A stretch of 64,000 nt of DNA, from NCBI GenBank assembly GCA_965223835.1, contig CBDCXQ010000001.1:1488001-1552000 (forward strand), in the 5' to 3' direction. Below the pieces are notes generated by a model, which was given only the letters and a program-made list of their open reading frames with translations, made no database searches and had not been told where the DNA came from. The first letter of the stretch is position 1; each line of letters starts with the position of its first letter. Positions 8,230-15,892 of this stretch are shown here, piece after piece. This DNA comes from CAVYXZ01 sp965223835 (GTDB taxonomy: Bacteria > Chloroflexota > Anaerolineae > Aggregatilineales > Phototrophicaceae). The translations under genes were made by a program, and so were the position numbers.

Positions 8230-8891
8230 TAAGAATCTGGATTTTCCATGCGGAAACCATGACCACGCACCGTGACGATGTATTGACGGTCAGGGTCAAT
8301 GTCCGCGAGGCGGTCACGCAAGCGGCGCACCAGCGCATCAATGGCCTGTTCGCTGACGCCTTCGCCCATCGCCTCCGGCCAGACGGTTTCGACCACTTCA
8401 TCACGCGTGCAGATACGTCCTACATGATTATAAAGCAATTCGAGCAGGCGATATTGCGGCAAGCTTAGCGGCGGGTCCAGTTCTTCGTCGCCAATGAACA
8501 CGCGTCGCGCTTCCTGATCTAAACGCAGCCGCCCACCAAGCGATTCCGGGGGGTCATAGGGCAGTGGGGTGGTTGCGCCAGAACCGACGAATTGCACGCG
8601 AATGACCAGCGCCAGGTGAATCTCATCGCCGTCTGCCAGCACGCGTGTGCCTTTCATCTGGTTGCCATTGAGCCAGGTTCCATTTTTGCTGTTCAAATCC
8701 TCAACATAAAATTGATTGTCGTCTCGGAAGATGCGAATATGCTGGCGAGAAATCTGCCGTTCATCAAGAGTCAGATCACATTCGTTACCCCGCCCAATTT
8801 TGATGTCATCACGTTCCATGATCCAATGCTGCTGGGCCACATCGGTGGCGTTGATGATGAGGACAGGTCTTTCAGTTTCTTTTTCGGCCAT
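8229..8891 (-). CDS. FHA domain-winged helix (OmpR-type) transcriptional regulator
   Basis: This 220-residue cytoplasmic protein joins an N-terminal FHA domain to a C-terminal winged helix. The FHA domain (about 20-105) shows IGRGNECDLTL, ISRQHIRIF and DLNSKNGTWLNG, the residues that bind phosphothreonine peptides. The Trans_reg_C-type winged helix (about 118-217) shows LSLPQYRLLELLYNHVG, VSEQAIDALVRRLR and YIVTVRGHGFRM. There is no receiver domain, so the DNA-binding module is probably gated by Ser/Thr kinase signalling rather than a histidine kinase. It resembles EmbR in logic, though EmbR has a different domain order. A sigma70-type promoter lies 43-71 bases upstream. No Ser/Thr kinase gene is visible in this window. 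Confidence 0.88.
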   Translation of the reverse strand: MAEKETERPVLIINATDVAQQHWIMERDDIKIGRGNECDLTLDERQISRQHIRIFRDDNQFYVEDLNSKNGTWLNGNQMKGTRVLADGDEIHLALVIRVQFVGSGATTPLPYDPPESLGGRLRLDQEARRVFIGDEELDPPLSLPQYRLLELLYNHVGRICTRDEVVETVWPEAMGEGVSEQAIDALVRRLRDRLADIDPDRQYIVTVRGHGFRMENPDS

Positions 8892-8933
8892 GAATTCGCT
8901 GCTCTTTTCGTGTCAAGACAGGCTTCCAGCTAA

Positions 8934-8962
8934 ATTCTATAATAATTCCCTTTATATGTCAT
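8934..8962 (-). promoter_or_regulatory. Sigma70-type promoter for the FHA regulator
   Basis: On the minus strand, ATGACA (8957-8962), a 17-base spacer and TAGAAT (8934-8939). Each hexamer matches the consensus at five of six positions. The predicted start near 8927 gives a leader of about 36 bases to ATG 8891. Confidence 0.55.
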
Positions 8963-8969
8963 GTGAGGT

Positions 8970-9665
8970 CTACTGGGTGCTTACGTTGGCAACGAGTGGT
9001 ATCTGCGCGGATTGAGCTAGCCCACCCGGAACCGTGTCTAACCCTTGATCGTTGTAGATGGGTGTTGGCCCCGTGTTTGCAGCGATGATGCTACCGGCAG
9101 AACCGACCCGATAATAAGCGCGTGCCTGTACTGTGCCTGAATTTACCGCCGGATCAATCTGATTAAACGGGATTTCGATGTTGTGAATGCAACGTTGGCG
9201 CGGTCCGATGAGGCGGATGTCTTGCTCAGTAAACGTGTTGGTAGGGCGGTTCGTATTGCGGGCCATCAGATTCCCAGGGTCGAAAACTACACCGAGTCCG
9301 CTAGTACCGAAGTCGCCAATGTCGACCTGATTCGGGTTGTAAATGACGGGGACTGTGCCCAGTGAGCGGTTGATGACGACAATATCGACGGACAGCGTGC
9401 CGCCGGGGTTCAGTGGGACCGTACCAACGCGCAGATCAACGGCAATCGCATTCTCAGTAGCCCGACCGATGAGCGATTGATGGTTAGCCAGATCATTAGC
9501 GTTTCGCAGCCACGCGCAGGGAATGGCTTCATCAATAACCGGCGAGACGGACGAGATGACACGTGGGAGAATATTTGGCCCCATGATAACCGATAGCAGA
9601 ATCAGGAGAAAAATGCCCACCAGTTGGTTGGGATTGTCGGTATCGGAACGATTTATGAAGCGCAT
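8970..9665 (-). CDS. Membrane-anchored extracytoplasmic protein of unknown function
   Basis: I do not recognise this 231-residue protein. One hydrophobic segment near residues 16-38 (LVGIFLLILLSVIMGPNILP) acts as an uncleaved anchor or signal. The remainder is polar, rich in Asn, Pro and Val, and probably a beta-sandwich. It includes NPGGTLSVDIVVINRSLGTV, a phrase typical of immunoglobulin-like domains that handle backbone 'additive' contacts. Two Cys residues lie in the outer part (AIPCAW and QRCIH) and could form a disulfide. It starts 4 bases after the miaA stop, so it is likely in the yraN-miaA operon, and precedes the FHA regulator gene. Confidence 0.65.
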   Translation of the reverse strand: MRFINRSDTDNPNQLVGIFLLILLSVIMGPNILPRVISSVSPVIDEAIPCAWLRNANDLANHQSLIGRATENAIAVDLRVGTVPLNPGGTLSVDIVVINRSLGTVPVIYNPNQVDIGDFGTSGLGVVFDPGNLMARNTNRPTNTFTEQDIRLIGPRQRCIHNIEIPFNQIDPAVNSGTVQARAYYRVGSAGSIIAANTGPTPIYNDQGLDTVPGGLAQSAQIPLVANVSTQ

Positions 9666-9669
9666 AGGT

Positions 9670-10605
9670 TCAGGTGTTGCTTTCTAACCAGTGTTGAGTG
9701 GTTGTCAAAAAGTCCTGGTAATCCAGTTGGGCTACGTCCTGCCACTGTATCCCTGCATCATGACCCCGAAACCAGGTGAATTGGCGCCGAATAAAATCAT
9801 GGGTCGCATGTTTGCTGTTGATAACCGCCTCGGCCAGTGATACTTCATTGTGAACATAAGCTGCAAGTTGGGCGTAACCCAGCCCGCTCATCGCCGGTAA
9901 TTTACGATTATAGCCCCGGTCCAACAAATTGCGCACCTCGTCTAGAAACCCCTCGGCCATCATCTGGTCGAAGCGTTGATCAGCCCGATCATAGAGCGTC
10001 TCACGCTCAAGCGTCAGGCCGATCTGGTAGATGGTATAGGGCGGCGGCGTTTTCTGCTGTAATTCACTCATAGGGGTACCGGTTTCCTGATAAACTTCCA
10101 GGGCGCGAATAACCCGGCGGACATTATTCTGATGGATGGCCTGGGCAGAAAAGACATCCACTGCACGCAGGCGCTTGTGCAGCGCCGCCGGACCCTGTTC
10201 GTGGGCAAACGCCTCTAATTCTGCGCGCAGGGCCGCATTCGGTGCGACTTCAGGAATGGACCAGCCTTCGATGACGGCGCTGATGTATTGCCCGGTGCCG
10301 CCGACCAGCAGCGGCAGCTTGCCCTGTTCCTGAATGGATCTGATCGCTGCATAGGTTAATTGTTGATATTGGGCCAAGCCTAGATTTTCATCCGGGTAAA
10401 CGACATCAATCAAATGATGCGGGACCTGTTGCCTTTGGGCCGGGGTGGGTTTGGCGGTGCCGATGTCCATTAAACGGTAAATCTGGCGGCTATCGGCTCC
10501 GATGATTTCACCATTCAGCGCCTGAGCGAGAAAAAGCGCGAGGCCGGTTTTGCCGACAGCGGTGGGGCCAAGAATGACGAGGAGCGGTTGTTGCCTACCA
10601 GTCAA
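9670..10605 (-). CDS. miaA: tRNA dimethylallyltransferase
   Basis: MiaA adds a dimethylallyl group from DMAPP to A37 of tRNAs reading UNN codons. The 311-residue protein has the P-loop GPTAVGKTGLA at the N-terminus, then GADSRQIYRLMDIGTAKP, the HHLID motif, GGTGQYISA and RRVIRALEVY, with the GLGYAQL segment near the C-terminus. I chose TTG 10605 because GGAGGA lies five bases upstream; ATG 10620, in frame, would add five residues and sit inside the ribosome site. The start overlaps the end of yraN by 11 bases, indicating translational coupling. The prenyl donor would come from the isoprenoid pathway, whose upper mevalonate genes lie downstream in this window. Confidence 0.94.
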   Translation of the reverse strand: MTGRQQPLLVILGPTAVGKTGLALFLAQALNGEIIGADSRQIYRLMDIGTAKPTPAQRQQVPHHLIDVVYPDENLGLAQYQQLTYAAIRSIQEQGKLPLLVGGTGQYISAVIEGWSIPEVAPNAALRAELEAFAHEQGPAALHKRLRAVDVFSAQAIHQNNVRRVIRALEVYQETGTPMSELQQKTPPPYTIYQIGLTLERETLYDRADQRFDQMMAEGFLDEVRNLLDRGYNRKLPAMSGLGYAQLAAYVHNEVSLAEAVINSKHATHDFIRRQFTWFRGHDAGIQWQDVAQLDYQDFLTTTQHWLESNT

Positions 10606-10951
10606 GCGCGTCCTCCACATGAGCGATTCTGGGCTGGCCTTGATGGGGTAAGGCGACAGCAATCACATCAATGCGCCACTGGGCATCATCGAGGTCGTTC
10701 TGTTCGAGATAAGCATGTGCACTGGCGATTAAGCGTTGCCGTTTGCTGGTTGAAACATTGGCGAAGGCCACATCGGTTTGGTCGCCCCGGCGGGTTTTGA
10801 CCTCAACAAAGATCAGCATCCCGTTGTGCTTGGCAATGATGTCCAGTTCGCCTCGGGCGCAGTGCCAGTTCGTTTCCACCACTTCATACCCCTGTTGCTT
10901 CAGGTAAGTGGCGGCAGCTTGTTCACCATAGGTGCCAATTTGTTTACGCAT
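10595..10951 (-). CDS. yraN: UPF0102 (YraN) family nuclease-fold protein
   Basis: This 118-residue protein of the UPF0102 family has a restriction-endonuclease-like fold. The conserved core is GEQAAATYLKQQGYEVVETN, RGELDIIAKHNGMLIFVEVK and TRRGD, which holds the E...D..(E/Q)xK active-site pattern. The cellular role is not established; family members are widespread and often near rnhB or ribosomal genes. It is the first gene of an operon with miaA, overlapping the miaA start. The next upstream gene ends 29 bases away on the same strand order (10981). Confidence 0.92.
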   Translation of the reverse strand: MRKQIGTYGEQAAATYLKQQGYEVVETNWHCARGELDIIAKHNGMLIFVEVKTRRGDQTDVAFANVSTSKRQRLIASAHAYLEQNDLDDAQWRIDVIAVALPHQGQPRIAHVEDALDW

Positions 10952-10980
10952 AGTTTCATGTTAGCTGGTTTGTATAAAAT

Positions 10981-12807
10981 TCACCAGCCCATGACGAGTA
11001 CGTCTGCCAGCGGCAACATCGTTTTATCATTGGTTCCCGGCGCGGCGATCCTGTCACCATCCCACCACTGGTAGACGATCAGATACAAGGTCGAATCGTA
11101 CCAGGTGCCAATGTCGTCGATTGTAATCGTTCGCTCACTGACGTATAGTTCGCCCGGTTGCCATTCGAGCATACTGTTGGGGAGTGGTTCAAAGGCGTTT
11201 GGCGAAAAATGGACCGGCTGCGGTGCGCCATCACTTTGGGCCAGCAGCCGATTGTTGCGGTCAGCCATCAATGTGGTGCTAATGCTGTACTCGGCTTCCA
11301 GCGGATGGTCAATCGACCACCATAAGCGCAGGGTCAATGTGCTGAACTCGCGAATGTCATAGGGCGGGAGCAGGACCCTGTCACCATCCAAAACCGCGAA
11401 ACCATGAAAGCGCAGACCGTTTTCAAACAGCACGCCAGTAATGTCCGGGGGCGATTCGTGGAGACGCACCAGGAAACCCGGCGGTCCCACAAACTTGCCA
11501 GCCAGTCGATTAGTCCGAATTTTCGCGTCCATCGCCGCATCAAAATTATTGACTGACATCAGATACCAGACCCGCGCGTAGTCGCCAGGTTCTTCGACGA
11601 TGGGCATCAGATCATCCAAAAAATAATTGGCATAATACACCCAGATTTCCCCTCGCCCACAATTGACGATGCAGAAATTAGGGTCGATCACGAGCACATC
11701 ACCGGGAATGACTTCCTGTTGGAGCCAGCGAAAAACTGACTCGTATGGCAGTACATCCTCACGATAATCTTCATAGGGAAGCGGCACGAACATCAACCCG
11801 ACCATGATAAACATGCTGCCCAACCACACAATGCGCTGCTGTGCCAGTCCTGCGCCAATGACGATCGCGATGCCCAACAGCCCCCACCAGCTATAGCGGG
11901 GCGTGAAGATAAACATAATCGACGTCGCAACCAGGGTATAAACCATTGCCGGAGCCAATACGATCCAGACACTAAGCCATATTAGCCGTCCCCAATTTTT
12001 TCGCTGGCTGACAAGCAGGATCACCGCGATGACCAAAAGAATGAGCCAGACCGTCGCCGCTGCACCAAGATATTGCTCGAATATGATAGCGAGACCCTCA
12101 GGAACGGGCGGCAGATGTGAGGTTAGATCGGCAGCGTTTTCGACGCGCTGCCGCAGAAAGTCGAGTTTGTACAGCAGATCAGGCACGGCCAGTGCGAAGC
12201 TGATGATGCCCGGCAGCCACCACTGCCAGACGGCTTGCCGATAATAAATGAGGGTGTAGAGACCCGCGATGAGAAAGGCAAAGACCGATGTATAGGTGCT
12301 GTAGTATAAACCCGCCATGACCAGTGCCAGCGGTAGTGTCCGCCGCCAGTGGGGACGATCAAAGTAGCGGATGGTCAGGATGAGGAGGGCTGGGAACAGG
12401 GTGACGGCGATTGCATAGCCCCGCAAAAAGGTGTTGATAAACGCCATGTAACCCAGTGCGCTGTAGGCCAGCGTGATCGCCCAGGCCGCGCGTTCGTTCC
12501 GAAATAATTTGCGCCCCAGTTGAAAGGTGAGGGTTGCGCCAGGCAGGTAGATAAGCAGGGACATCATCCGCAAAATAGCTGGATGTGCATCAATGAGCGC
12601 TTGCCACGCGCCCAGCATGAGGTTGTAGAGCGGCGGCCAATCCAGTGGTTGCCAGGCGATGATTTGTTGGACGGTGCCGAATGAACGCAAAATTGAACGG
12701 GCTTCATCCTGCGAGACATGCACCTGATTGACGATCAACACGCGACTAAGGGTAATCAGTAATAGGATGATGACGGCCCAGAACAGGCGCTTGTGGAGTG
12801 TTGTCAT
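10981..12807 (-). CDS. GT-C/GT39-like membrane glycosyltransferase
   Basis: This 608-residue membrane protein has about 11 hydrophobic segments in its first 350 residues and a soluble C-terminal part of about 250. The first outer loop carries VSQDEARSIL, the Asp-Glu pair typical of lipid-phosphate-sugar dependent GT-C enzymes (ArnT, PMT). It is followed by LDWPPLYNLMLGAWQ, which parallels the HPPLYFLLL motif of that group, so transfer of a sugar from a polyprenyl-phosphate donor at the outer membrane face is likely. The acceptor is unknown. The C-terminal region has two Cys close together (FCIVNCGRG) and appears beta-rich. It stands alone, divergent from hppA across 168 bases. Confidence 0.75.
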   Translation of the reverse strand: MTTLHKRLFWAVIILLLITLSRVLIVNQVHVSQDEARSILRSFGTVQQIIAWQPLDWPPLYNLMLGAWQALIDAHPAILRMMSLLIYLPGATLTFQLGRKLFRNERAAWAITLAYSALGYMAFINTFLRGYAIAVTLFPALLILTIRYFDRPHWRRTLPLALVMAGLYYSTYTSVFAFLIAGLYTLIYYRQAVWQWWLPGIISFALAVPDLLYKLDFLRQRVENAADLTSHLPPVPEGLAIIFEQYLGAAATVWLILLVIAVILLVSQRKNWGRLIWLSVWIVLAPAMVYTLVATSIMFIFTPRYSWWGLLGIAIVIGAGLAQQRIVWLGSMFIMVGLMFVPLPYEDYREDVLPYESVFRWLQQEVIPGDVLVIDPNFCIVNCGRGEIWVYYANYFLDDLMPIVEEPGDYARVWYLMSVNNFDAAMDAKIRTNRLAGKFVGPPGFLVRLHESPPDITGVLFENGLRFHGFAVLDGDRVLLPPYDIREFSTLTLRLWWSIDHPLEAEYSISTTLMADRNNRLLAQSDGAPQPVHFSPNAFEPLPNSMLEWQPGELYVSERTITIDDIGTWYDSTLYLIVYQWWDGDRIAAPGTNDKTMLPLADVLVMGW

Positions 12808-12908
12808 ATACCCCTAATCTGTAACTCGAAACTGCTGGGATTATAGCGAAAGCTGGCGCCAGATGAACCCCATTTTGCCGTTTCGATCATCCGGCCCTAA
12901 TCTTAGCG

Positions 12909-12936
12909 TTGAAAAAAAACTTAAATCCGTTAATAT
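12909..12936 (+). promoter_or_regulatory. Possible promoter for hppA
   Basis: TTGAAA (12909-12914), a 16-base spacer and TAATAT (12931-12936), 40 bases upstream of the hppA start. The -35 is close to consensus, while the -10 matches at four of six positions. Confidence 0.4.
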
Positions 12937-12975
12937 TCGCAACGTCTTACAACCGATCTTCCTACGGAGCGAATA

Positions 12976-15078
12976 ATGGAAATTTCTATACAAGCAGCCA
13001 GCATCATTGGTGCTGTTGCCAGTTTGATTGGGTTGGGCTTTGCCCTCTACCAGCGCCAGTTAGTCCTGTCGCAGGATGCTGGTAATGAAACGATGGCCCG
13101 GATTGCGAACGCGATTCAGCGTGGTGCACAGGCGTTTTTGACACGTGAATATCGAGCTGTCGGCATTCTCGTGGTAGGTGTGACCATTTTGCTCGTGATC
13201 CTCAGTAGTATCGAAGGCTCTGGCATGACGATCTGGACAGCCGTTGCATTTGTCTCCGGGGCAATTGCATCTGGCCTGGCGGGGTATATCGGCATGTATA
13301 TCGCGGTACGGGCTAATGTACGCACCACCCAGGCCGCTTCTCAAAGCCTTAATCAAGGGCTGCGGGTGGCGTTTGCCAGTGGCACTGTCATGAGTACGAT
13401 GGTCGTTTCATTGGCCCTGCTGGGCATCAGCATATTGTTCATTATTTTTACCAACCAGCTTGAACCACAACAGGCCGCCAGTGCATTAGCCGGATTTGGT
13501 TTTGGCGGCACCTCCATCGCGATTTTTGCGCGTGTTGGTGGCGGCATCTACACCAAAGCAGCCGATGTCGGGGCGGATTTGGTTGGTAAGACTGAAGCTG
13601 GTATCCCCGAAGATGATCCCCGGAACCCCGCGACGATTGCGGATAACGTGGGCGACAATGTGGGCGATGTCGCCGGGATGGGGTCGGATCTGTTTGAAAG
13701 TTATGCGAGTTCGATCATTGCAGCGATTTCGTTGGCGACGCTGGGTGCTGGCCTGAATCCCGATCAGCAACTTGCCGGACAGGTGTTTCCCCTGCTGGTG
13801 GCGGCGGCTGGTCTACTGATTGGGATGGGTAGTACCTATCTGGTCAAGACGGAAGAAGGCGCAACCCAGGAAATGTTGCTCGGCAGTTTGCGGACCGGGG
13901 TTTATACTGCCAGCGCCGTCGTTGGAGTTGCGGTTATCATCCTGGGCCTGCTGCTCAACCTGGGGGTAGGTGTTATCATCGCGACCCTCAGTGGCCTGAT
14001 TGGTGGCGTGGCGATTGGTTATTTTACTGAGTACTTCACATCCGATACTTATTCACCGACACAACAGCTTTCTGAAAGTGCGTTGGGCGGTGCAGGGATT
14101 GTCATTATTCGCGGGCTGGCATTGGGGATGTTCAGCACGATTGCGCCCGTTGCCATCGTGGTGATCGTCACCCTGGTTGCGACGACAGCGACGGGATTGT
14201 ATGGTGTGGCAGTGGCGGCGGTCGGGATGCTGGCGACGTTGGGGATTACCCTGGCGACCGACGCTTATGGACCGGTGGCAGACAATGCCGGTGGTATCGC
14301 GGAAATGGCAGAAATGGATGAATCGGTTCGAGACCGCACTGATGCCCTGGACAGCCTGGGTAACACGACGGCGGCGACCGGTAAAGGCTTTGCGATCGGT
14401 AGTGCGGCAATGACGGCGCTGGCTTTGAACGCCGCATTTGTCACGGCTATTCAAGGGTCGACCGACACGGTGTTCCTGGTTGATGTGCTTGATCCGCGCT
14501 TGATAACCGGGTTGTTCCTGGGCGGGCTGTTGCCCTATCTCTTTAGTGCGTTGACGATGCTGGCGGTCGGCAATGCAGCCCAGCAGATCGTCGAGGAAGT
14601 ACGTCGACAATTCCGTGAAATCCCCGGCATTCTGGATGGTGATGCTGAACCGGATTATGAGAAATGTGTCGCAATCAGTACCGATAGTGCCATTCGCCAG
14701 ATGATTGTACCGGGCTTGATTGCGGTCGCGGTGCCTGTCATCGTTACGATCTTAGCAATTCTTGGTGATGGTAATTTCCTCGGTCAACTGGTGGGTCGGG
14801 AAACACTGATCGGGATGCTGGTTGGTTCACTGGTTTCCGCCTTTATGCTGGCAGTGATGATGGCGAATGCTGGTGGTGCCTGGGATAATGCCAAAAAATA
14901 CATTGAAGCCGGACATCATGGCGGTAAAGGGTCAGATGCCCATAAAGCGGCAGTATCCGGTGACACGGTGGGTGATCCCTTTAAAGATACTTCTGGACCA
15001 TCACTTAACATCCTGTTGAAATTGCTGGCGATTGTGTCGCTGGTGCTGGCTCCATTGCTGGCGAATATCGCTGCTTAA
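12976..15078 (+). CDS. hppA: Membrane-bound cation-translocating pyrophosphatase
   Basis: This 700-residue integral membrane pyrophosphatase couples PPi hydrolysis to cation pumping. Signature motifs are ADVGADLVGKTEAGIPEDD, DDPRNPATIADNVGDNVGD and a C-terminal TVGDPFKDTSGPSLNILLK. The stretch GNTTAATGKGFAIGSA has Ala where K+-independent enzymes have Lys, so the enzyme should be of the K+-dependent type. I cannot decide from reading alone whether it pumps H+ or Na+. GGAG precedes ATG 12976, and a strong terminator follows. It can use PPi released by prenyl transfer and other biosynthetic steps. Confidence 0.95.
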   Translation: MEISIQAASIIGAVASLIGLGFALYQRQLVLSQDAGNETMARIANAIQRGAQAFLTREYRAVGILVVGVTILLVILSSIEGSGMTIWTAVAFVSGAIASGLAGYIGMYIAVRANVRTTQAASQSLNQGLRVAFASGTVMSTMVVSLALLGISILFIIFTNQLEPQQAASALAGFGFGGTSIAIFARVGGGIYTKAADVGADLVGKTEAGIPEDDPRNPATIADNVGDNVGDVAGMGSDLFESYASSIIAAISLATLGAGLNPDQQLAGQVFPLLVAAAGLLIGMGSTYLVKTEEGATQEMLLGSLRTGVYTASAVVGVAVIILGLLLNLGVGVIIATLSGLIGGVAIGYFTEYFTSDTYSPTQQLSESALGGAGIVIIRGLALGMFSTIAPVAIVVIVTLVATTATGLYGVAVAAVGMLATLGITLATDAYGPVADNAGGIAEMAEMDESVRDRTDALDSLGNTTAATGKGFAIGSAAMTALALNAAFVTAIQGSTDTVFLVDVLDPRLITGLFLGGLLPYLFSALTMLAVGNAAQQIVEEVRRQFREIPGILDGDAEPDYEKCVAISTDSAIRQMIVPGLIAVAVPVIVTILAILGDGNFLGQLVGRETLIGMLVGSLVSAFMLAVMMANAGGAWDNAKKYIEAGHHGGKGSDAHKAAVSGDTVGDPFKDTSGPSLNILLKLLAIVSLVLAPLLANIAA

Positions 15079-15096
15079 CGACCATCACTCCTAACC

Positions 15097-15131
15097 AAAA
15101 AGGCGCTCCATACATTGGCAGCGCCTTTTTT
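15097..15131. terminator. Bidirectional intrinsic terminator between hppA and the DUF35 gene
   Basis: The arms AAAAAGGCGCT (15097-15107) and AGCGCCTTTTTT (15120-15131) form a GC-rich stem flanked by an A tract and a T tract. It can end transcription of hppA (+) and of the convergent DUF35 genes (-). Confidence 0.88.
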
Positions 15132-15148
15132 CGTGATAGAAAGTTTGG

Positions 15149-15460
15149 TTATTCGCCGCGTTGTAGGACCGGGCGAAATTTATAACCGTAGACAATCATC
15201 CCTTTAGGGCCTTCGGTGGTCAGTTTGCGCGTGACCATTTCAACCCGATCCCCAATGGCGATTGGGGCTTCAAGATCAGTCAATTGGGCGGTGACGAGTG
15301 GCCCTTCATCCAACCTAACCAGCGCCAGCGTGTAGGGGGCCTGGGCTTCGAAACCTTCCGGCGGCTCGGTCAGGGTGGTGTAACTGTAAACCTCACCAGT
15401 TCCGGCAAACGCGAAACGTTCTGGTTGGAGCGCTACTTGCTTTTTATCCGTAAATTCCAT
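15149..15460 (-). CDS. DUF35 OB-fold protein (C-terminal half of an HMG-CoA synthase/thiolase partner)
   Basis: This 103-residue protein matches only the OB-fold half of DUF35 proteins, with GTGEVYSYTTLTEPPEGFEA, QAPYTLALVRLDEG, the IGDRVEMVTRKL strand and the terminal GMIVYGYKFRPVL. In archaea, a DUF35 protein with zinc ribbon plus OB fold bridges acetoacetyl-CoA thiolase and HMG-CoA synthase and holds CoA between them. Here the zinc-ribbon half is encoded separately just upstream (15473-15649), and its stop is 12 bases from this ATG, with AGGA in between. The OB half looks intact. Role as scaffold for the synthase encoded at 18108-19199 is inferred from family and neighbourhood. Confidence 0.85.
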   Translation of the reverse strand: MEFTDKKQVALQPERFAFAGTGEVYSYTTLTEPPEGFEAQAPYTLALVRLDEGPLVTAQLTDLEAPIAIGDRVEMVTRKLTTEGPKGMIVYGYKFRPVLQRGE

Positions 15461-15472
15461 TGAGACGGTTTC

Positions 15473-15649
15473 CTAGTGCGCAACCGCCGCTACACGACTT
15501 TCTTTGTCAGTGTTCGTTTCGATTTCTGCCTGCGGATCCTGGGTATCCAACAGGGGGCGGCGCTGCAGGCTGACTTCACCGTTGGTATTGCGATAACCTT
15601 CCAGGCGGTAACGTTGAGCATTTAAGCGCCAGTGTCTTGAAATCTGCAT
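15473..15649 (-). CDS. Cysteine-free remnant of a DUF35 zinc-ribbon domain
   Basis: This 58-residue protein corresponds to the N-terminal part of DUF35 proteins. It has ISRHWRLNAQRYRLEGYRNT, which matches the family's amphipathic helix and the first ribbon strand (HWR..PQRYRLEG.KC..CG...FPPR). The family then has four zinc-binding Cys, but this protein has none: the ribbon reads YRNTNGEVSLQRRPLLDTQD. It ends with an acidic, low-complexity tail. ATG 15649 sits behind AGGAG; the in-frame extension to 15697 adds residues with no family match. It forms a two-gene unit with the OB-fold half. Probably still the helix that docks on partner enzymes, though this is inference. Confidence 0.72.
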   Translation of the reverse strand: MQISRHWRLNAQRYRLEGYRNTNGEVSLQRRPLLDTQDPQAEIETNTDKESRVAAVAH

Positions 15650-15671
15650 TGTGTGTACTCCTGATTTACTT

Positions 15672-15685
15672 GTGCAAATTTGCAC
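15672..15685. promoter_or_regulatory. 14-base perfect palindrome upstream of the DUF35 pair
   Basis: GTGCAAATTTGCAC is a perfect palindrome ending 22 bases before the ATG at 15649, where a repressor would block transcription or initiation. It is consistent with a homodimeric regulator site. The regulator is unknown. Confidence 0.5.
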
Positions 15686-15687
15686 GA

Positions 15688-15757
15688 GATAGCTCAAATT
15701 CTAGGGCTTTCGAGCTATCAAAACCTATCAGATGCACTTTTATAGCTATCAAAGCCT
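15688..15757. repeat. Three AGCTATC sites, probable operator cluster
   Basis: AGCTATCAAAACCT (15713-15726) and AGCTATCAAAGCCT (15744-15757) are direct repeats differing at one base and spaced 31 bases apart, about three helical turns. An inverted copy of the core (GATAGCT, 15688-15694) makes an inverted repeat with the first, GATAGCTC/GAGCTATC. All lie upstream of the DUF35 pair in a 243-base gap. Confidence 0.5.
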
Positions 15758-15892
15758 CTCCGAAGGGTTAATTCTCATGCCGCGTTCATCAGTTCATTAA
15801 TGCTTCACTCATCTAAAAAAGCAAACAAGCCGATTCTATGGTTACTTTTCACAAGTGGCTTGATTTAGAGAAATTTGCGTTTAGACAACCAA

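Noticed and set aside
14053..14610. Minus-strand frame of 185 codons inside hppA
   Set aside because: Antisense to the pyrophosphatase core; the product is a low-complexity Arg/His/Gln-rich shadow.
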